NCBI GenBank assembly: GCA_029582165.1
Contig: CM055874.1
Location: 48,211,269 to 48,275,268, forward strand
Length of the DNA: 64,000 nt
Source: Portulaca oleracea
Lineage: Eukaryota; Streptophyta; Magnoliopsida; Caryophyllales; Portulacaceae
Direction: 5' to 3'
Shown: piece by piece, positions 21,401-32,038 of the stretch
Position numbering within the stretch: the first letter of the stretch is position 1
How the letters are laid out: each line of letters begins with the position of its first letter
The notes under the pieces: generated by a model
The model's database searches: none
The model's input: only the letters and a program-made list of their open reading frames with translations
Told to the model about the DNA's origin: nothing
Translations under genes and position numbers: made by a program

Positions 21401-22879
21401 AAGTTCCAAGTTGGAATTCCATCTATTGTAGGGAACAAAAGAATGAGTTCCGAAAATTTTAAAAATGAAAATTTTAAAAATAAGATGATATGTTAAGATG
21501 GACCCCCACCGAAAATCCAAAACAATGGAATGTCATTGTACATGCTCTAAAAGCTCTTAAATCATTGTACTTCATTGATTCATTATTTATTGAGAAAGGG
21601 AAGTGTGACAAGTGGGTGGGGATAGTCAGTTCTGTAGCCAAGTGTTGAGCAAGTAATTAGTTGAGTAGTAGATCAATGAATTATGTTATATTTGATCGAG
21701 CTTTTGAAAGTAGCGTTGGAGGTACTCAACGGAGCTCAAATGGTAGATGGAACTTTGTAATTGTATTTTCTTACAAGAAATTACTTGAAGATACACTACA
21801 TTTTGGGAAAACTATTTTTTGCTACTTCAAGTTTTACTCATTTATGGATATACTACATTTTTAAGTTTGTAAGTGGACTAAAGGCAAGTGGGGTACGCAT
21901 ATATAAGGTACCAATAAGTTACAAACTTTCCCCCAAAATATATTGGAATATTCAAGATTTATTGCTGAAAAGTACCAAAAATTACAAACTTAAAAATATA
22001 GGGTGCATATAAATGAATTTTGCAAACACGGGTACCAAACAATAGTTTTCCCAAAATGTGCAGTAACCCCAAGTAATTTTTTATATTTCTTAAGTGAGCA
22101 AGAAATTGTCTAGATAAAATTGTAAACGAAGTGAAGTTTAGATCGGTGAAATAGCCTTGTTTGAAAGGTGAACATGGGATACCAAAAACTAATTACTAAT
22201 CATATAAAATTATTACCATTAAATACTTATGTAGTAAAAAATACTTTTACTTATTCTAGTAATAATTTATTAACAAACATTCCTAAAAAATCAATACTTA
22301 TTTTTTAACGGTTCAAATACATTTTAATTACCATATGCAAATTAAATTAAGCCTAATAAACATCTATAAAAAATTACTAGCCAAGAGAAACATTTACCAA
22401 TCGTATATGATTTAATAGGTGCATCACTTTTATTAATTTTTTAAAAGAATTAATCAATATTATCTATTAAATTCATTATAAATTTATTAATATTATTACA
22501 AAGTTCATCAATATTTTTTAAAGTTATCAAATATTTACACAAATACATCACAAAAGAAGTGACATATTTCAAAATATTTGGTGTACGTTAGACTCCGGTG
22601 GACCTAATAATTTGTGAATATTTATGAAGAAATACCTTGATGAGGCAATGAGTTTCTAACAGCTTGTGGTATGGGAGTGTTGGGAAACACTTTCTTCCAG
22701 TAAACTTCAGGTGGTGTAGCGGCATGACTACCCAAGAGAGTCATCTGAAAAGGCCAAAAAGTTATTCTAATTTCTCATAATTTACCATTACACCTACAAA
22801 AGCTTTGAAAAAAAGTTGATAATTAAAAACAATAACTTACACAAAGTAACGTGATGATTGCTAGAAATTGGAGACCCAT
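18452..22879 (-). CDS. BURP-domain protein, RD22-like (BURP gene 1)
   Basis: Secreted, cell-wall-type BURP protein. Proposed exons (minus): 22879-22841, 22744-22636, 19467-18452; 387 aa. Exon 1 (39 nt) and the start of exon 2 encode a signal peptide (MGLQFLAIITLLC, then MTLLGSHA), followed by VYWKKVFPNTPIP, the usual BURP N-terminal motif. Donors read GTAAGT and GTATTT; acceptors end CTTTTCAG and TTGTAG. Exon 3 carries Gly/Lys-rich repeats (TGKPGKGHTDVSV type) and then the BURP domain: ALFFLEN, two Cys (KECE, KHCATSLESM) and the His-Cys signature CH-X10-CH-X25-CH-X25-CH, complete. Intron 2 is 3,168 bp and filled with transposons. A TATA box lies 118 bp upstream of the ATG. RD22 relatives are often drought/ABA responsive; that is family knowledge, not shown here. 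It looks functional. Confidence 0.93.
19613..20004 (+). mobile_element. Palindrome-ended MITE, copy 1 (in intron 2 of BURP gene 1)
   Basis: About 390 bp, AT-rich. The left end holds a perfect 24-nt palindrome (19629-19652, core GATGGTTAACCATC); the right end has the hairpin AAGATGGTT...AACCATCTT (about 19,959-19,986). The same sequence recurs inverted in intron 2 of BURP gene 2 (41,087-41,474) and direct at 51,518-51,906. Shared terminal sequence is TTTTGATGCAAGATGGTTAA-like. Boundaries approximate. Confidence 0.8.
20916..20945 (+). other. Helitron-like 3' terminus (candidate)
   Basis: Reads CCTGTACAACGCATAG, an imperfect hairpin, followed by ATCTAAAGGCTAGT; hairpin plus CTAG|T is a Helitron 3' end pattern. 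Related ends lie near 24,555, 49,862 and 50,203. Confidence 0.4.
21150..21547. mobile_element. Tourist/PIF-Harbinger-like MITE, 398 bp
   Basis: Terminal inverted repeats GAGCATGTGCAATGG and GTCATTGTACATGCTC, flanked by TAA target duplications (21147-21149 and 21548-21550). Block B has an uninterrupted sequence at the equivalent site near 24,690, which acts as an empty site. Confidence 0.88.
21781..22076. mobile_element. Long inverted-repeat element, copy A
   Basis: Ends are inversely related over about 35 bp: TTACTTGAAGATAC plus TTTTGGGAAAACTATT on the left, AATAGTTTTCCCAAAA plus CCCCAAGTAA on the right. The second copy lies at 24,963-25,256 in block B. Non-coding MITE-like element. Confidence 0.75.
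22191..22635. other. Remainder of BURP gene 1 intron 2 near exon 2
   Basis: AT-rich. It repeats part of 20,165-20,225 (TAAAATTATTACCATTAAATA versus TAAAACTACTACCATCAAATA type) but has no gene. Confidence 0.5.
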
Positions 22880-22996
22880 TCCTGAATATTTTCTTCCTCA
22901 CGTTTCTACTTTCTTTCTAATTATGTTTTCTTCTACTTGTTGAAAATAAGTATCAGAAATGCTTTCTGAGTTGAAAGGAAGTAAACGATCGAGTAG

Positions 22997-23004
22997 TATT
23001 TATA
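22997..23004 (-). promoter_or_regulatory. TATA box of BURP gene 1
   Basis: TATAAATA on the minus strand, 118 bp upstream of the proposed ATG at 22879. BURP gene 2 has the same TATAAATACT sequence at a similar distance (130 bp). Confidence 0.75.
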
Positions 23005-23287
23005 ACATCTAACTCAAGCTAGTACAATCTCAGGAAAAGAAAATTCAAAAGAATGGCATGTCTTTGTCAACATCAAGAGAATTAATGCATCAAGTTTACT
23101 AGTGTCTCAACTGTCTAAGGTTGCAAGCAATGAATGTGATGCAAAGCCCAGTTGATGGGAGCCAAAACAAAGAAGAAAAATCATAAAAAGGACCACCTTC
23201 TAATTAATATTAGTGACTCTATCAACGATCTTTAATTCTTGACTCAATGTTACAATTACTTAATAAAGTGTTAGTTTTCATGAAAGT

Positions 23288-23541
23288 TGTAATACCCCGG
23301 ATATATGGATAAAAGTGTGGCTTAAGAGGATTGAAATGACTACTTATATCACTAAGGTGCACCTTCTTTTATGGTATCTCATCCGTTGGGAACTCCTCAG
23401 TTAAGCGTGTTTGGCTGGGAGTAGTCAAAGGATGGGTGACCTCCTGGGAAGTTTTCCCGGGCAGCGTGTGAGCGAGAGCGAAGCATGCTGGAAAGACTCG
23501 TGGTGATTTGTAGGGCGATCGGTGATCCTTAAGCGATTACA
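23288..23541 (+). mobile_element. Cassandra-like solo LTR with 5S rRNA-derived sequence, 254 bp
   Basis: Starts TGTAATACCCC and ends GCGATTACA, giving TGTAAT/ATTACA inverted ends, flanked by perfect 5-bp duplications AAAGT (23283-23287 and 23542-23546). It contains a 5S rRNA-like segment. LTR length and 5S content match the Cassandra TRIM retrotransposons. No internal domain or second LTR is present, so it is a solo LTR. It lies 409 bp upstream of the BURP gene 1 start codon. Confidence 0.93.
23376..23452 (+). promoter_or_regulatory. 5S rRNA-like internal Pol III promoter (A box and C box)
   Basis: Matches the 5S rRNA internal control region: AGTTAAGCGTGTTTGG (A-box part, 23399-23414) and AGGATGGGTGACCTCCTGG (C-box part, 23430-23448). 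The rest of the 5S gene has diverged, so this is an LTR-borne promoter and not a ribosomal gene. Confidence 0.85.
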
Positions 23542-23876
23542 AAAGTAAAAAAGGATCATTGTATATGCACTTGGTTGGATTTAAATGTTCTAAAATATCA
23601 TGCTTTATGCATGTGAATGTGTGGTTAATCCTTAAAATGGCTAGTTAAACCAACTTTGTCAATATTATTGGTTCTAACAAAGACAATGTCTTGAACAATA
23701 TTTAATTCTGCTTGGTGACGATTGTTACAGTTTTGAACTTACCAAGGTCTGACTTGTTTCTGAGTAAAGAACATTTTACGCACAATATTTACTCTTGATT
23801 TGTTACCATAAAATGTAATTAGCACATGTTAATTTGCTAAATAATTATTTTAGTTAGTATTTAATTATCTTATTAG

Positions 23877-23879
<3 letters not shown>

Positions 23880-23922
<43 letters not shown>
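23880..23922. repeat. (TA)n microsatellite
   Basis: Uninterrupted TA dinucleotides just before block B. The stretch 23,547-23,879 to its left is AT-rich and shows nothing recognisable. Confidence 0.97.
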
Positions 23923-23923
<1 letters not shown>

Positions 23924-23942
23924 GTGATGATAGAAATATTCA

Positions 23943-25355
23943 AGTTTTAATAAGGGTGTTTTGGGTAAGTTATAATTAGTTATTATTTTATAAAAATTAT
24001 TTTACCACATTATTACTAGAACAAGTTACCAGTAAAGTGTTATCCTATGGATTGATGGACTCTCGTATGGTGCTTTAGTATTATTATCATTACCATATGA
24101 TGTAGCTAACATTTTCCTATCAGGATTCATCACTTTTTTCAATTGTTAGTAAATATAAACAAAAAATCTATTTAGATTTTTTTAGGAATGTTTGTAACAT
24201 ATAATAAATTTTTAATATATTTTCAATTGAACTTTGAAGAAATGTATCATATGAAGAGCATTGTAGATAACAAATGGTTGTATATTTGTTCATTTTTTTC
24301 TATATAAGACATAAAAGTTGTCATTGCATTTTTATTGTATATGTATAATAATATTGTAGTGTTTGGGTGTTCCATTCAATGAGAAAATTAAGATATAAGT
24401 GAAGACAATTGTAGCTATTAGTTTAAGTACATTTACATATTTTGTTCTAAAACTTTTGTATTTTCATAAAAATATTAGAAAATTTTATTTACAAAGTTGT
24501 GATCATTGTAGATATGTCCTAAGCAACGTTTTCAATAATATTCAATTTATTTGTGTCCTGTGCACGCAACGTATAGTTCTAAAGATTAGTTATGAAATAT
24601 TGACATGATATCTTTCAAAATTATGGACAAATTTTATATTAAAGCAAGATTTTCATTAGAGAATCAAGTATGGAAAAAGAATACAAGAGCTCTTAAATCA
24701 TTGTACATCATTGATTCATTATTTATTGAAAAGGGGAAGTGTAACAAGTGAGTTGGGATAGTCATAAGATAGCTAAGTATTGAGTGAACAATATTTAATG
24801 AGTTTAAAAACCCAATTAGACATAATTAGTTGAGTAGTAGATTAAGGAATTATGTTATATTCGATCGAGTTTTTGAAAGTTAGCATTAGAATTTAGAGGT
24901 ACTCAACAGTGCTAAAAACGTTGATTGAATTTTGTAATTGTATTTCTTACCCAAAAAAGAAAAATACTCGAAGATACCCTATATTTTGGAAAATTATTTT
25001 TTGGTACCTCAAATCTTTAAAACTCATTTATGGACCCTATATTTTTTAGTTTGTAAGTGGCCTATAGGCATGTAGGGTATGCATAAGATATCCATAAATT
25101 ACAAACTTTCCCCCTTAATGTATTGGAATCTTGAAGTTTTGTTGTTGAAAAAGTACCAAAAAATTACAAACTTAAAAACGGGTACCCATAAATGAATTTT
25201 GAAAATATGGGGTACCAAAAATTAGTTTTCCCAAAATGTGGGATAGTTCCAAGTAATTTTTTTTATTTCTTAAGTGAACAAGAAATGGTCTAGTTAAAAT
25301 TGTAAGTGAAGAGAACCTTAGATAGGTAACATAGTCCTACTTGAAAGGTAAACAT
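23943..25355 (+). repeat. Duplicated block B (upstream of BURP gene 1)
   Basis: About 1.4-kb counterpart of block A (20,305-22,190), same orientation, lacking the 398-bp Tourist-like MITE. It contains a copy of the inverted-repeat element (24,963-25,256). No coding capacity recognised. Confidence 0.85.
24963..25256. mobile_element. Long inverted-repeat element, copy B
   Basis: Counterpart of 21,781-22,076, with ATACTCGAAGATACCCTATA on the left and TAGTTTTCCCAAAATGTGGG...CCAAGTAA on the right. Confidence 0.7.
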
Positions 25356-25427
25356 TTATGTTTTGTCTCTTTTCATTTCTATAATAAAAATTATATTTTT
25401 ATCTACTGACCATTGCAATATCAAGGA

Positions 25428-26176
25428 CCTTGATATGTCAATTTGCTTTTTTTTTTTTTTGCCACACAGACAGAACTAAAACAAACAGTAAACAACCAAC
25501 AACAAACAACAAACAACATAAAACTAACTTAAACAACGGACATAGAAATCAGGTGCTGGTAGCTGTCGGGACCCGTGATCGCCCTCTCGGTGCTTGTTTC
25601 GCTACCCTGTGAGCATGATCCACCACCTGTCTACTTACCTTCCTCACCATACCAGACTTGAAACTCTTACAACCTGTTAGCAAGACATCCCTAACCAACT
25701 TGCGACATTCTTCTGGCGCCTTCCACAATATTTGTTGATTACTTGCTTGCTGATCGCCTCGGTTGAGTCGCTTCTGCAAAGGCACATTCGTTATCCATAA
25801 CAAATTTTCTTCCTGCAACTTCCTCTTGGTACCTGCAACACACACACTTTGACCCCTAGCAGAAGATTGGACCACCTGACAAACTCGACGGCGGCTCCTG
25901 GAAACCTTGCAACCACCATTGGATGCAGCAAACTTAAAGAGACCATCCTGTTGTTGTGCCTGTGGGAACCCTCCTTCAGACTTATGTGGAACATTTGAAG
26001 GAATAGCCACTTCCTGAGCCATTTCCTGATCGAAGATGGCTCCTGTAGATCTCGAGTTTTGCTCCATAGGACATGATGGAGCTTCATCCACAATTATGTT
26101 CTCCCCACTCCTACAACAGTTGACGGAAACTCTTATTGTTGTTTGCTTTCAGCCTTGTTGTTGTAGTCCTTGATAT
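25428..26176 (-). mobile_element. Poly(A)-tailed retroposed sequence
   Basis: On the minus strand the sequence ends in a run of 14 A (25447-25460). It is bracketed by CCTTGATAT at 25428-25436 and 26168-26176, a likely target duplication although 10 bases separate it from the A-run. This is the structure of a retroposon (LINE end, SINE or processed gene copy). It encloses a 180-codon ORF. Confidence 0.6.
25549..26091 (-). CDS. Unrecognised 180-codon ORF inside the retroposed sequence
   Basis: Runs from the ATG at 26091 to the stop at 25549 on the minus strand, uninterrupted. I do not recognise the family. The protein is basic, with an arginine/serine-rich centre (KVSRSRRRVCQVVQSSARG), a second basic stretch (GTKRKLQEENL) and a basic C-terminus (RGRSRVPT). 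It may be the ORF1 (nucleic-acid-binding) part of a LINE or the coding part of a processed transcript. The intact frame next to a decayed-looking tail is notable. Expression is unknown. Confidence 0.4.
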   Translation of the reverse strand: MDEAPSCPMEQNSRSTGAIFDQEMAQEVAIPSNVPHKSEGGFPQAQQQDGLFKFAASNGGCKVSRSRRRVCQVVQSSARGQSVCVAGTKRKLQEENLLWITNVPLQKRLNRGDQQASNQQILWKAPEECRKLVRDVLLTGCKSFKSGMVRKVSRQVVDHAHRVAKQAPRGRSRVPTATST

Positions 26177-26380
26177 AAATTTTCAAACACCTTATTCACT
26201 TTCCCTAGGGTGTTATACTAACCTTGATATACCTACCTACGTACATAATATAGATAAAAGCTATCGAATGAATAGGCAACATGGGCAAGCAAGTGATATG
26301 GTATTTTTGGTTGATTCCTAGGATTGGTGGACGCTATAATTTAAGGTAATATTATAGAGTTTGTTGACAGAATTAACCTT

Positions 26381-26625
26381 TACTCTCTCTATCTCTCATT
26401 ATTTGTCTATTGAACTAATTTTCTTTATCCCTATGTATTTGTTACTTTTATATTTTTAATAGTAATATTTTACTACTTTGACCCTTAATAAATAACTGAA
26501 ACCACAACCTTAACAATAGTTAAGGGTACTTTTGTAATTTTAATGCATTGCTACCCAAGATTTTGTATTACTTTGGTCTCTCCACTCATTCCTAAAGTGA
26601 CAAATAAAAAGGGATGTATAGAATA
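26381..26625. mobile_element. Degenerate Stowaway-like MITE
   Basis: The left end CTCTCTCTATCTCTCATTA...TTTGTC and the right end GACAAATAAAAAGGGATG are inversely related and lie next to TA dinucleotides. It has diverged from the Stowaway consensus. Confidence 0.5.
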
Positions 26626-27640
26626 TATGTTACTATGGCTAAATATCTTTTTTCTTATCTAAAACCAATGCGAAGCAATTTATTAAATGATGTCTTATTC
26701 GAAAATTGAATTTCTTCAAGTAGTAGCTGAGTTTACTGAATTTTCTAGAAGTTGGGCAGGGTCGCTGGTTTAGTCACTTGTGAGGAGAACTTTAACGATC
26801 AACTACCATAGATTTATTAGGGTTTGAGACGGTAGGTTGAGGATTTGCAAATTGGGCATTTTGGTTGGTAGAGTACTCTTTCATATTCACCAAGAAAATT
26901 AAATGCTCAAGCATCTCCTGAAGAAAGTGACTATATGAACCAAGTGCAATTCACAATTATTTTGCAGCTATTTTAGTTTTACTACTGAAATTTTTTAGCA
27001 TATATTATGCCAAATATTATACACATGATATCTAGTTTGTTTCAACGTAAAGTGCATTTTGTTTGAGCACGATGTCGTTAATGACCATGGTTGCAAAAAT
27101 AAATTATAATAAATTGAATGTCATTTACAAATCATATGAACTCTAATAAACAACAAATCATAATAAAAAACTCAGGTACATCCGAAATGAACAACATGAT
27201 CAAATCAAATGAACAAGCAAATTAATAACAAAATTATGTACAAATTAAATGATCATCATGTGTTAATCACATGAAAATCATGTACAAACAAAATGAACAT
27301 CAAATTTTATAAAAATGAACATCATGTTCAAATGAAAATGAACATCGTGTATCTATTAGATGAGCATGACGAATACACCAAATGAACACAAACACACAGA
27401 AGACAATGACGTGGGAGTTTATCGAATGGGCAGAAGAAACATTTGCATACAATAATCTCAGGCAACATTTTTCTGAAAAACTGCTACATTTATTGCCTCA
27501 CCTATTTCAAAAGCCACAAGATGTTTTTTTCCTTTTTCTTTTCTACACTAACTCACATGACAAATGAGGAAAAAATAAATCAAAATTACGAAATATTTAG
27601 GGCCCTTAATTTATGATCTAAGAGTCAAAAAGACTCCTTC
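26626..27640. other. Gap: no gene; diffuse ATGAAC-type repeats
   Basis: 27,130-27,390 repeats words such as AAATGAACATCATGT and CATGTACAAA irregularly. Otherwise AT-rich with nothing recognised. Confidence 0.5.
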
Positions 27641-27679
27641 TCATATTCTCACCCAATCTCTCTTCTCACCTCATCTATT

Positions 27680-27801
<122 letters not shown>

Positions 27802-28339
27802 ACAATCCATTAGGAAGAAAAATACAGTAGGAAGAAACAATCTGGCGTACAAATCTGATTTGATTGCTGATAATAAAACCACGTTCCTTTTCCATAAATC
27901 AGCTAGTGGTTTTCGGAAAAAAAATAAAGTAAAATCACTTAGGTGAATATGATTAGCTAGAATCATGCATAGGATTAGAGAGAGATTTACTTCCCTAAAT
28001 TGTAGGGATTAAGTTATCCAAATTTAACTCAATTATTATCAAAAACTAAGAAAAAAAACAGAAGTCAACATTCTACAAGGATTTTTTCGTGGGTCTGTTT
28101 CGTCCAACATCATCGTTGCTTCTCACACTTCATGACCACACTCCCTAATATCCATGACCATACTCCCATAAATAAAAATTATATCAAGGACCACACTACC
28201 CCATATACATGACCACACCTCCCTAAATCAAATTATATCTTTATTGTTGCGCATTATATTGAAGACCATAGTCTATAGTATCCATGACTACACTACATAA
28301 ATTTGTCCCATAAGTTTGTCCAAACTTTGAACACACTAT
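27802..28339. other. Gap: short CATGACCACAC-type repeats, no gene
   Basis: 28,128-28,300 contains four irregular copies of CATGACCACACTCCC-like sequence. Nothing else recognised. Confidence 0.5.
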
Positions 28340-28545
28340 CACTACTAAAAACTTGTCATATTGTGACGGAATTTGCGACGAAAAATTACAATGGTGCGAC
28401 GAGATTTCAGGACCGAGTGACGGACCTTGCGACGGAATTTTTTCCGTCGCAAAAAGCCTCGTCGCAAGGCCTTGCGACGGACCTTACGACGGACTTTGCG
28501 ACAAACCTTGCAACGGAATTTGGTTCTGTCGCACCTTCTCACAAA
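28340..28545 (+). mobile_element. CACTA transposon terminus (fragment)
   Basis: Starts CACTACTAAAAACTTGTC, a CACTA-type terminal repeat, followed by sub-terminal copies of GCGACGGA and its complement on both strands (28,360-28,545), as in En/Spm-type elements. No matching right end was found in the window. Confidence 0.75.
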
Positions 28546-28627
28546 AAGTTATAAAACTAAAAAAAATAAAATTTCCCCCTTCAGTTTTTTCCTTGATTTT
28601 TTTTAAATTTTTAATTATACAATTTGT

Positions 28628-28629
<2 letters not shown>

Positions 28630-28704
<75 letters not shown>
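28630..28704. repeat. (TA)n microsatellite
   Basis: Continuous TA tract, ending in mixed TACACATATATA. Confidence 0.97.
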
Positions 28705-28709
<5 letters not shown>

Positions 28710-28712
<3 letters not shown>

Positions 28713-29135
28713 TATATATATTTACAAATTGTGGATAGAAAAGTAGTCCTCCCCAATATGAAGATGCAATTGCTGCCAAACAACAATGCAAAATAACCAA
28801 GTTGTTGTTTTATGACTCGACCCTCTTCCTTAGTTGCCCAAACAATCCAGTAAGTGCTTCCCATCTGCAATGCCTGGAAAAGAATCTTAGTACTTCTTCG
28901 TTGCCCTTTTCTTGTTTGTCATATTGAATCAAGGATGGTGATGTTTTCTCTATAACTTTTAGGGACTGCACGCTAATTGACTCATTTTCCCCATTACCAG
29001 TCTACAGATGGAGACCGTACAATGAAAATCCCACTCGTATTTATACAGCATACACAGAATGAATAGAGATGGGGGAGCGACTCGTATTTATCTAAACCCT
29101 AAACCCTAATTAAAACCAACCAGTCATTAAAAAAT
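28710..29135. other. Gap: no gene recognised
   Basis: No domain, repeat pair or RNA gene identified. Confidence 0.4.
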
Positions 29136-29935
29136 ACCCCATCTGTTCCATATTAATTGTCATAATTTTGACTTGTACGGTCTCTAATGTCACTCTTTGA
29201 TTCCATATTAATCTGCCCGCGACAGCGTGAGTCGCGCCCGCGACCGTCGGAAATGCTGCGGAGCTGCGCGCGTGCTGTGTTATTAATCTAGGGTTTTGTG
29301 TTGTATTTTTCCTTCCTCTATAAATACCCAATGTCATTCAACATTATTATCAAGTAGTTTTAGGAGTATATTAGAGTAGATTAGGTTTATTGTTTTCCTT
29401 TATTTGCTTAAATCTCTCTTTAACTGTTCTTCAAGTTTTCTTTATTGTTCTTCAAGTTTTCTTCATTTCTCTCACAATTTGTACTTAATCTCTTTCAAGC
29501 AAGTTTCCATTGAATGTTTTACAAGCTCTCTCTCTCTCTCTCGTTTCCATTGATGTTTGATTTCAGAGCTTTCTAGTGATAATCACCACAATCCACTTTT
29601 AGTGAGGAGGAGGGTCAAGGGTTACCAATTCTACTCCTAGTGAGAATTTGGGAATCCTTGGTAATCCAATTCACGATTTCTTGTTTGTTCGGGGAAATCC
29701 AAGTTAGATTGAAGATTTATTGAAGATTGTTCATCAAAGGTATACTTTCTTGTCCCTAATTTCATTGTTCATTCTAGTTTTCATTAATTGCTCTTACTTG
29801 CTTTATTTGATTTCATGCTTTTATAGTTTTCTTTGATTCCATGTCTAGGTTAGTTTAATTGTTTTCCCTTTACATAATTTATCGCTTTCCGCACTGAAAA
29901 ACCTCAAACGCAAACCGATTTCCTCGTCAAGCCTA
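29136..29935 (+). mobile_element. LTR-like sequence interrupted by the CACTA-type element
   Basis: 29,210-29,275 is GC-rich (CTGCCCGCGACAGCGTG), as in the U3 region of the Athila-like LTRs. A TATA box TATAAATACC lies at 29,321, then pyrimidine-rich leader sequence with a (CT)n run near 29,530. No LTR end is identified on either side, so the boundaries are not real element ends. The sequence appears to resume at 34,006. Confidence 0.45.
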
Positions 29936-31039
29936 CACAACAAGAAAAATGGGTTTGGGCAACAAATTTAGATTGATTTGGGCAACAAGAAAAAATTATT
30001 GCATTAAATTCTAATAAGGCAACCAAATAATGTGGTAGTTAAATATATCACAATAAGACTTCAAAATTAAAAAAACTTGTTGCCCTAAGCTAAAATAAAA
30101 GGCCCATATATATAAATTAGGCCCAACATCTAAAACACCCTAACTATTTCACTGGCGGATTAGAGAGAAACTTAGAGTCCCAGAGATTTAGATTTTAGAG
30201 AGAGAGAGAAGAGAGAGAGGAGCACGGTTTTCCAACAACTGCAACTGATCACGCAGCTGCCGGAGCATCACCGGCCACCGCATTCCTGCTCTCCGGCAAT
30301 CGGCGGTCCGCCATTGTTGTTCCGACCACCGGCATGCGCTAGTTAGCCGATTGGATTCAAGAGCATTGAGGAGGCACAAAGAGAGCCCTACTTACTTGGA
30401 TTTGGTTAGTATTTCTAGGCTAGACTCCTTTTTCTTTGAGATTTGATTGAATTCGGTGTTGTGAAATTGATATCGTTACTGAATGAGTTTGAAACCTAAT
30501 GTCGGAACATAGAATCTAGTTGGAGATGGATAGCTAGGGTTTGAGTGTCTTCAGTTTTCTAACTACATTGTAGTTTTTCTTAGTGAATGGATGGAGAATT
30601 GATGTGCTGGAATCACATGGTAAGCTTTTAGCACTTATCGTTTTTAAATTGACTAATTCATGATATGGACTAATTCATGATCTTGCGAGGAACTTGATTC
30701 TCTCGATTTAATTGAATTCAGTTCTGGAATTGATTGGACAGGCTCTTCACTGAAAGAATTTTAAACTTGATATCAGAATGTAAAAACTACTTGGAGGTGA
30801 ATGACTAGGGTTTGAACCCCGTTGGTTTTGTTTCTACATTTTGGTTTTTATTTGTAAATGGATGGAGATTAGTGTGCTGGAATTATGTTAATAGCTTTAG
30901 CTACTGTCATTTTTAGAATTGAGGAAATTAGTGTGGATGGGGCAATTATTCTGACTGGATCCTTTTCAACAGAAATAAGCTCTTGGAGCTCTGGAGCTCC
31001 CTATGCTTGTTGAATTGATCTTTTGTTCCTTTTTTTTAG

Positions 31040-31186
31040 TGCGAATTACATTGAATTTAGGATAGGAGCAGTGTCGGGTTATATTCGGTTTGAAGAGCCA
31101 AAGGCAGCTCAGAAAGCTCGTGCAGCAGCAGTGCTCGCCGATGAGGGTGGTTTACTGGTGAAGAATTATATTGTTGTTCTAGACTT
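31040..31186 (+). pseudogene. La-type RNA-binding protein exon fragment
   Basis: After an acceptor-like T-run and AG (31038-31039) the frame reads ANYIEF, then SGYIRFEEPKAAQKARAAAV and DEGGLLVKNYIVVL. This closely resembles the second RNA-recognition (xRRM) region of plant La proteins, which bind 3' oligo-U of Pol III transcripts. Only this exon is seen. It sits inside the CACTA-type element. Confidence 0.75.
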
Positions 31187-31710
31187 TTCTTTATTCGTCT
31201 ACAGTGTAATCTAGGCTAAAACAAGGTCTAAACTAGATGCTTTAATCGTTTTCAAGTGAATCACGCAAATTGGAAAACTTATCACAGACATACATCTGAT
31301 CCCTATAACGGAACTTGTGGACTAAAACCAGAAAAGAATCCTTATATAGATCCAGCGGCCAGCCAACTGCGAGAAAGACATGGCACAGAGAAAGGTCGTT
31401 AGCAGCTCCTCGGTGTTCTTGACTCTAGTAGAGATAGTCGCGGGAGGGCGAAGGTCTCATTCTGCGATTGGATGATTATTACGACAACTTTGTCGAGGAA
31501 AAGTTGAGCAATGAGGAAACAAGGCTTACCATTGTTTGCTTTGCACTGTACAATCCTTTTGTGATTGATATACGTGATTTTACTCGATGAGAGTTTGAAC
31601 AGTACAATATACTATATAGCAAGGAACTAACTAGCCCTTCACTTGAATACATGATTCTTACTACTTCTTACTAAATGAATGTGAAGTGGACCGCAAAACA
31701 AAAAGGGGCA

Positions 31711-31821
31711 TACCGATAACACGTTTTTTCAGTGCAGAAGCTGCATCAACCAAAACTGGGAGCATCCACCCAGAGAGTTTAGCTATGAATGGATAGCTTG
31801 ACAGCAATGCTATACTAAAAA
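31711..31821 (-). pseudogene. Unidentified exon-like fragment, minus strand
   Basis: Minus-strand reading from an acceptor-like CAG to a donor-like GTATGC encodes FSIALLSSYPFIAKLSGWML and PVLVDAASALKKRV without a stop. It looks like a membrane or hydrophobic protein exon. The family is not recognised. It is opposite in strand to the neighbouring captured pieces. Confidence 0.4.
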
Positions 31822-32038
31822 TCTGCATGTGAAAAATATTACATTACATTGCGTAAAAATAGTATGTTGCTATCTTACTTTTAGTTTGAATGTTTTCCCA
31901 ATCAATTAACTTGATTGTTTGGATAATGTTGAAACAATTGTATGTAGTTAGTGATTACTGATTAGTGATTACTGTTAATAACTGTTTGCTTGTATGTAGT
32001 TGCTTTTAATAACTGTTTGTGGGTCATTATGACTGTAG

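Larger units (their letters stand above)
20305..22190 (+). repeat. Duplicated block A (in intron 2 of BURP gene 1)
   Basis: Collinear with block B (23,943-25,355). Both start near GGTTATAATTAG/AGTTATAATTAG, share TTATTTTACCACATTATTACTAGAA, the GTGTTTGGGTGTTCCATTCAATG segment and an inverted-repeat element, and end near TTGAAAGGTGAACAT/TTGAAAGGTAAACAT. Block A is longer because it contains a 398-bp MITE and a short extra segment near 20,950. Confidence 0.85.

Noticed and set aside
23376..23452. 5S ribosomal RNA gene
   Set aside because: Only the internal control region is conserved. Outside it, the sequence is that of an LTR with target duplications.
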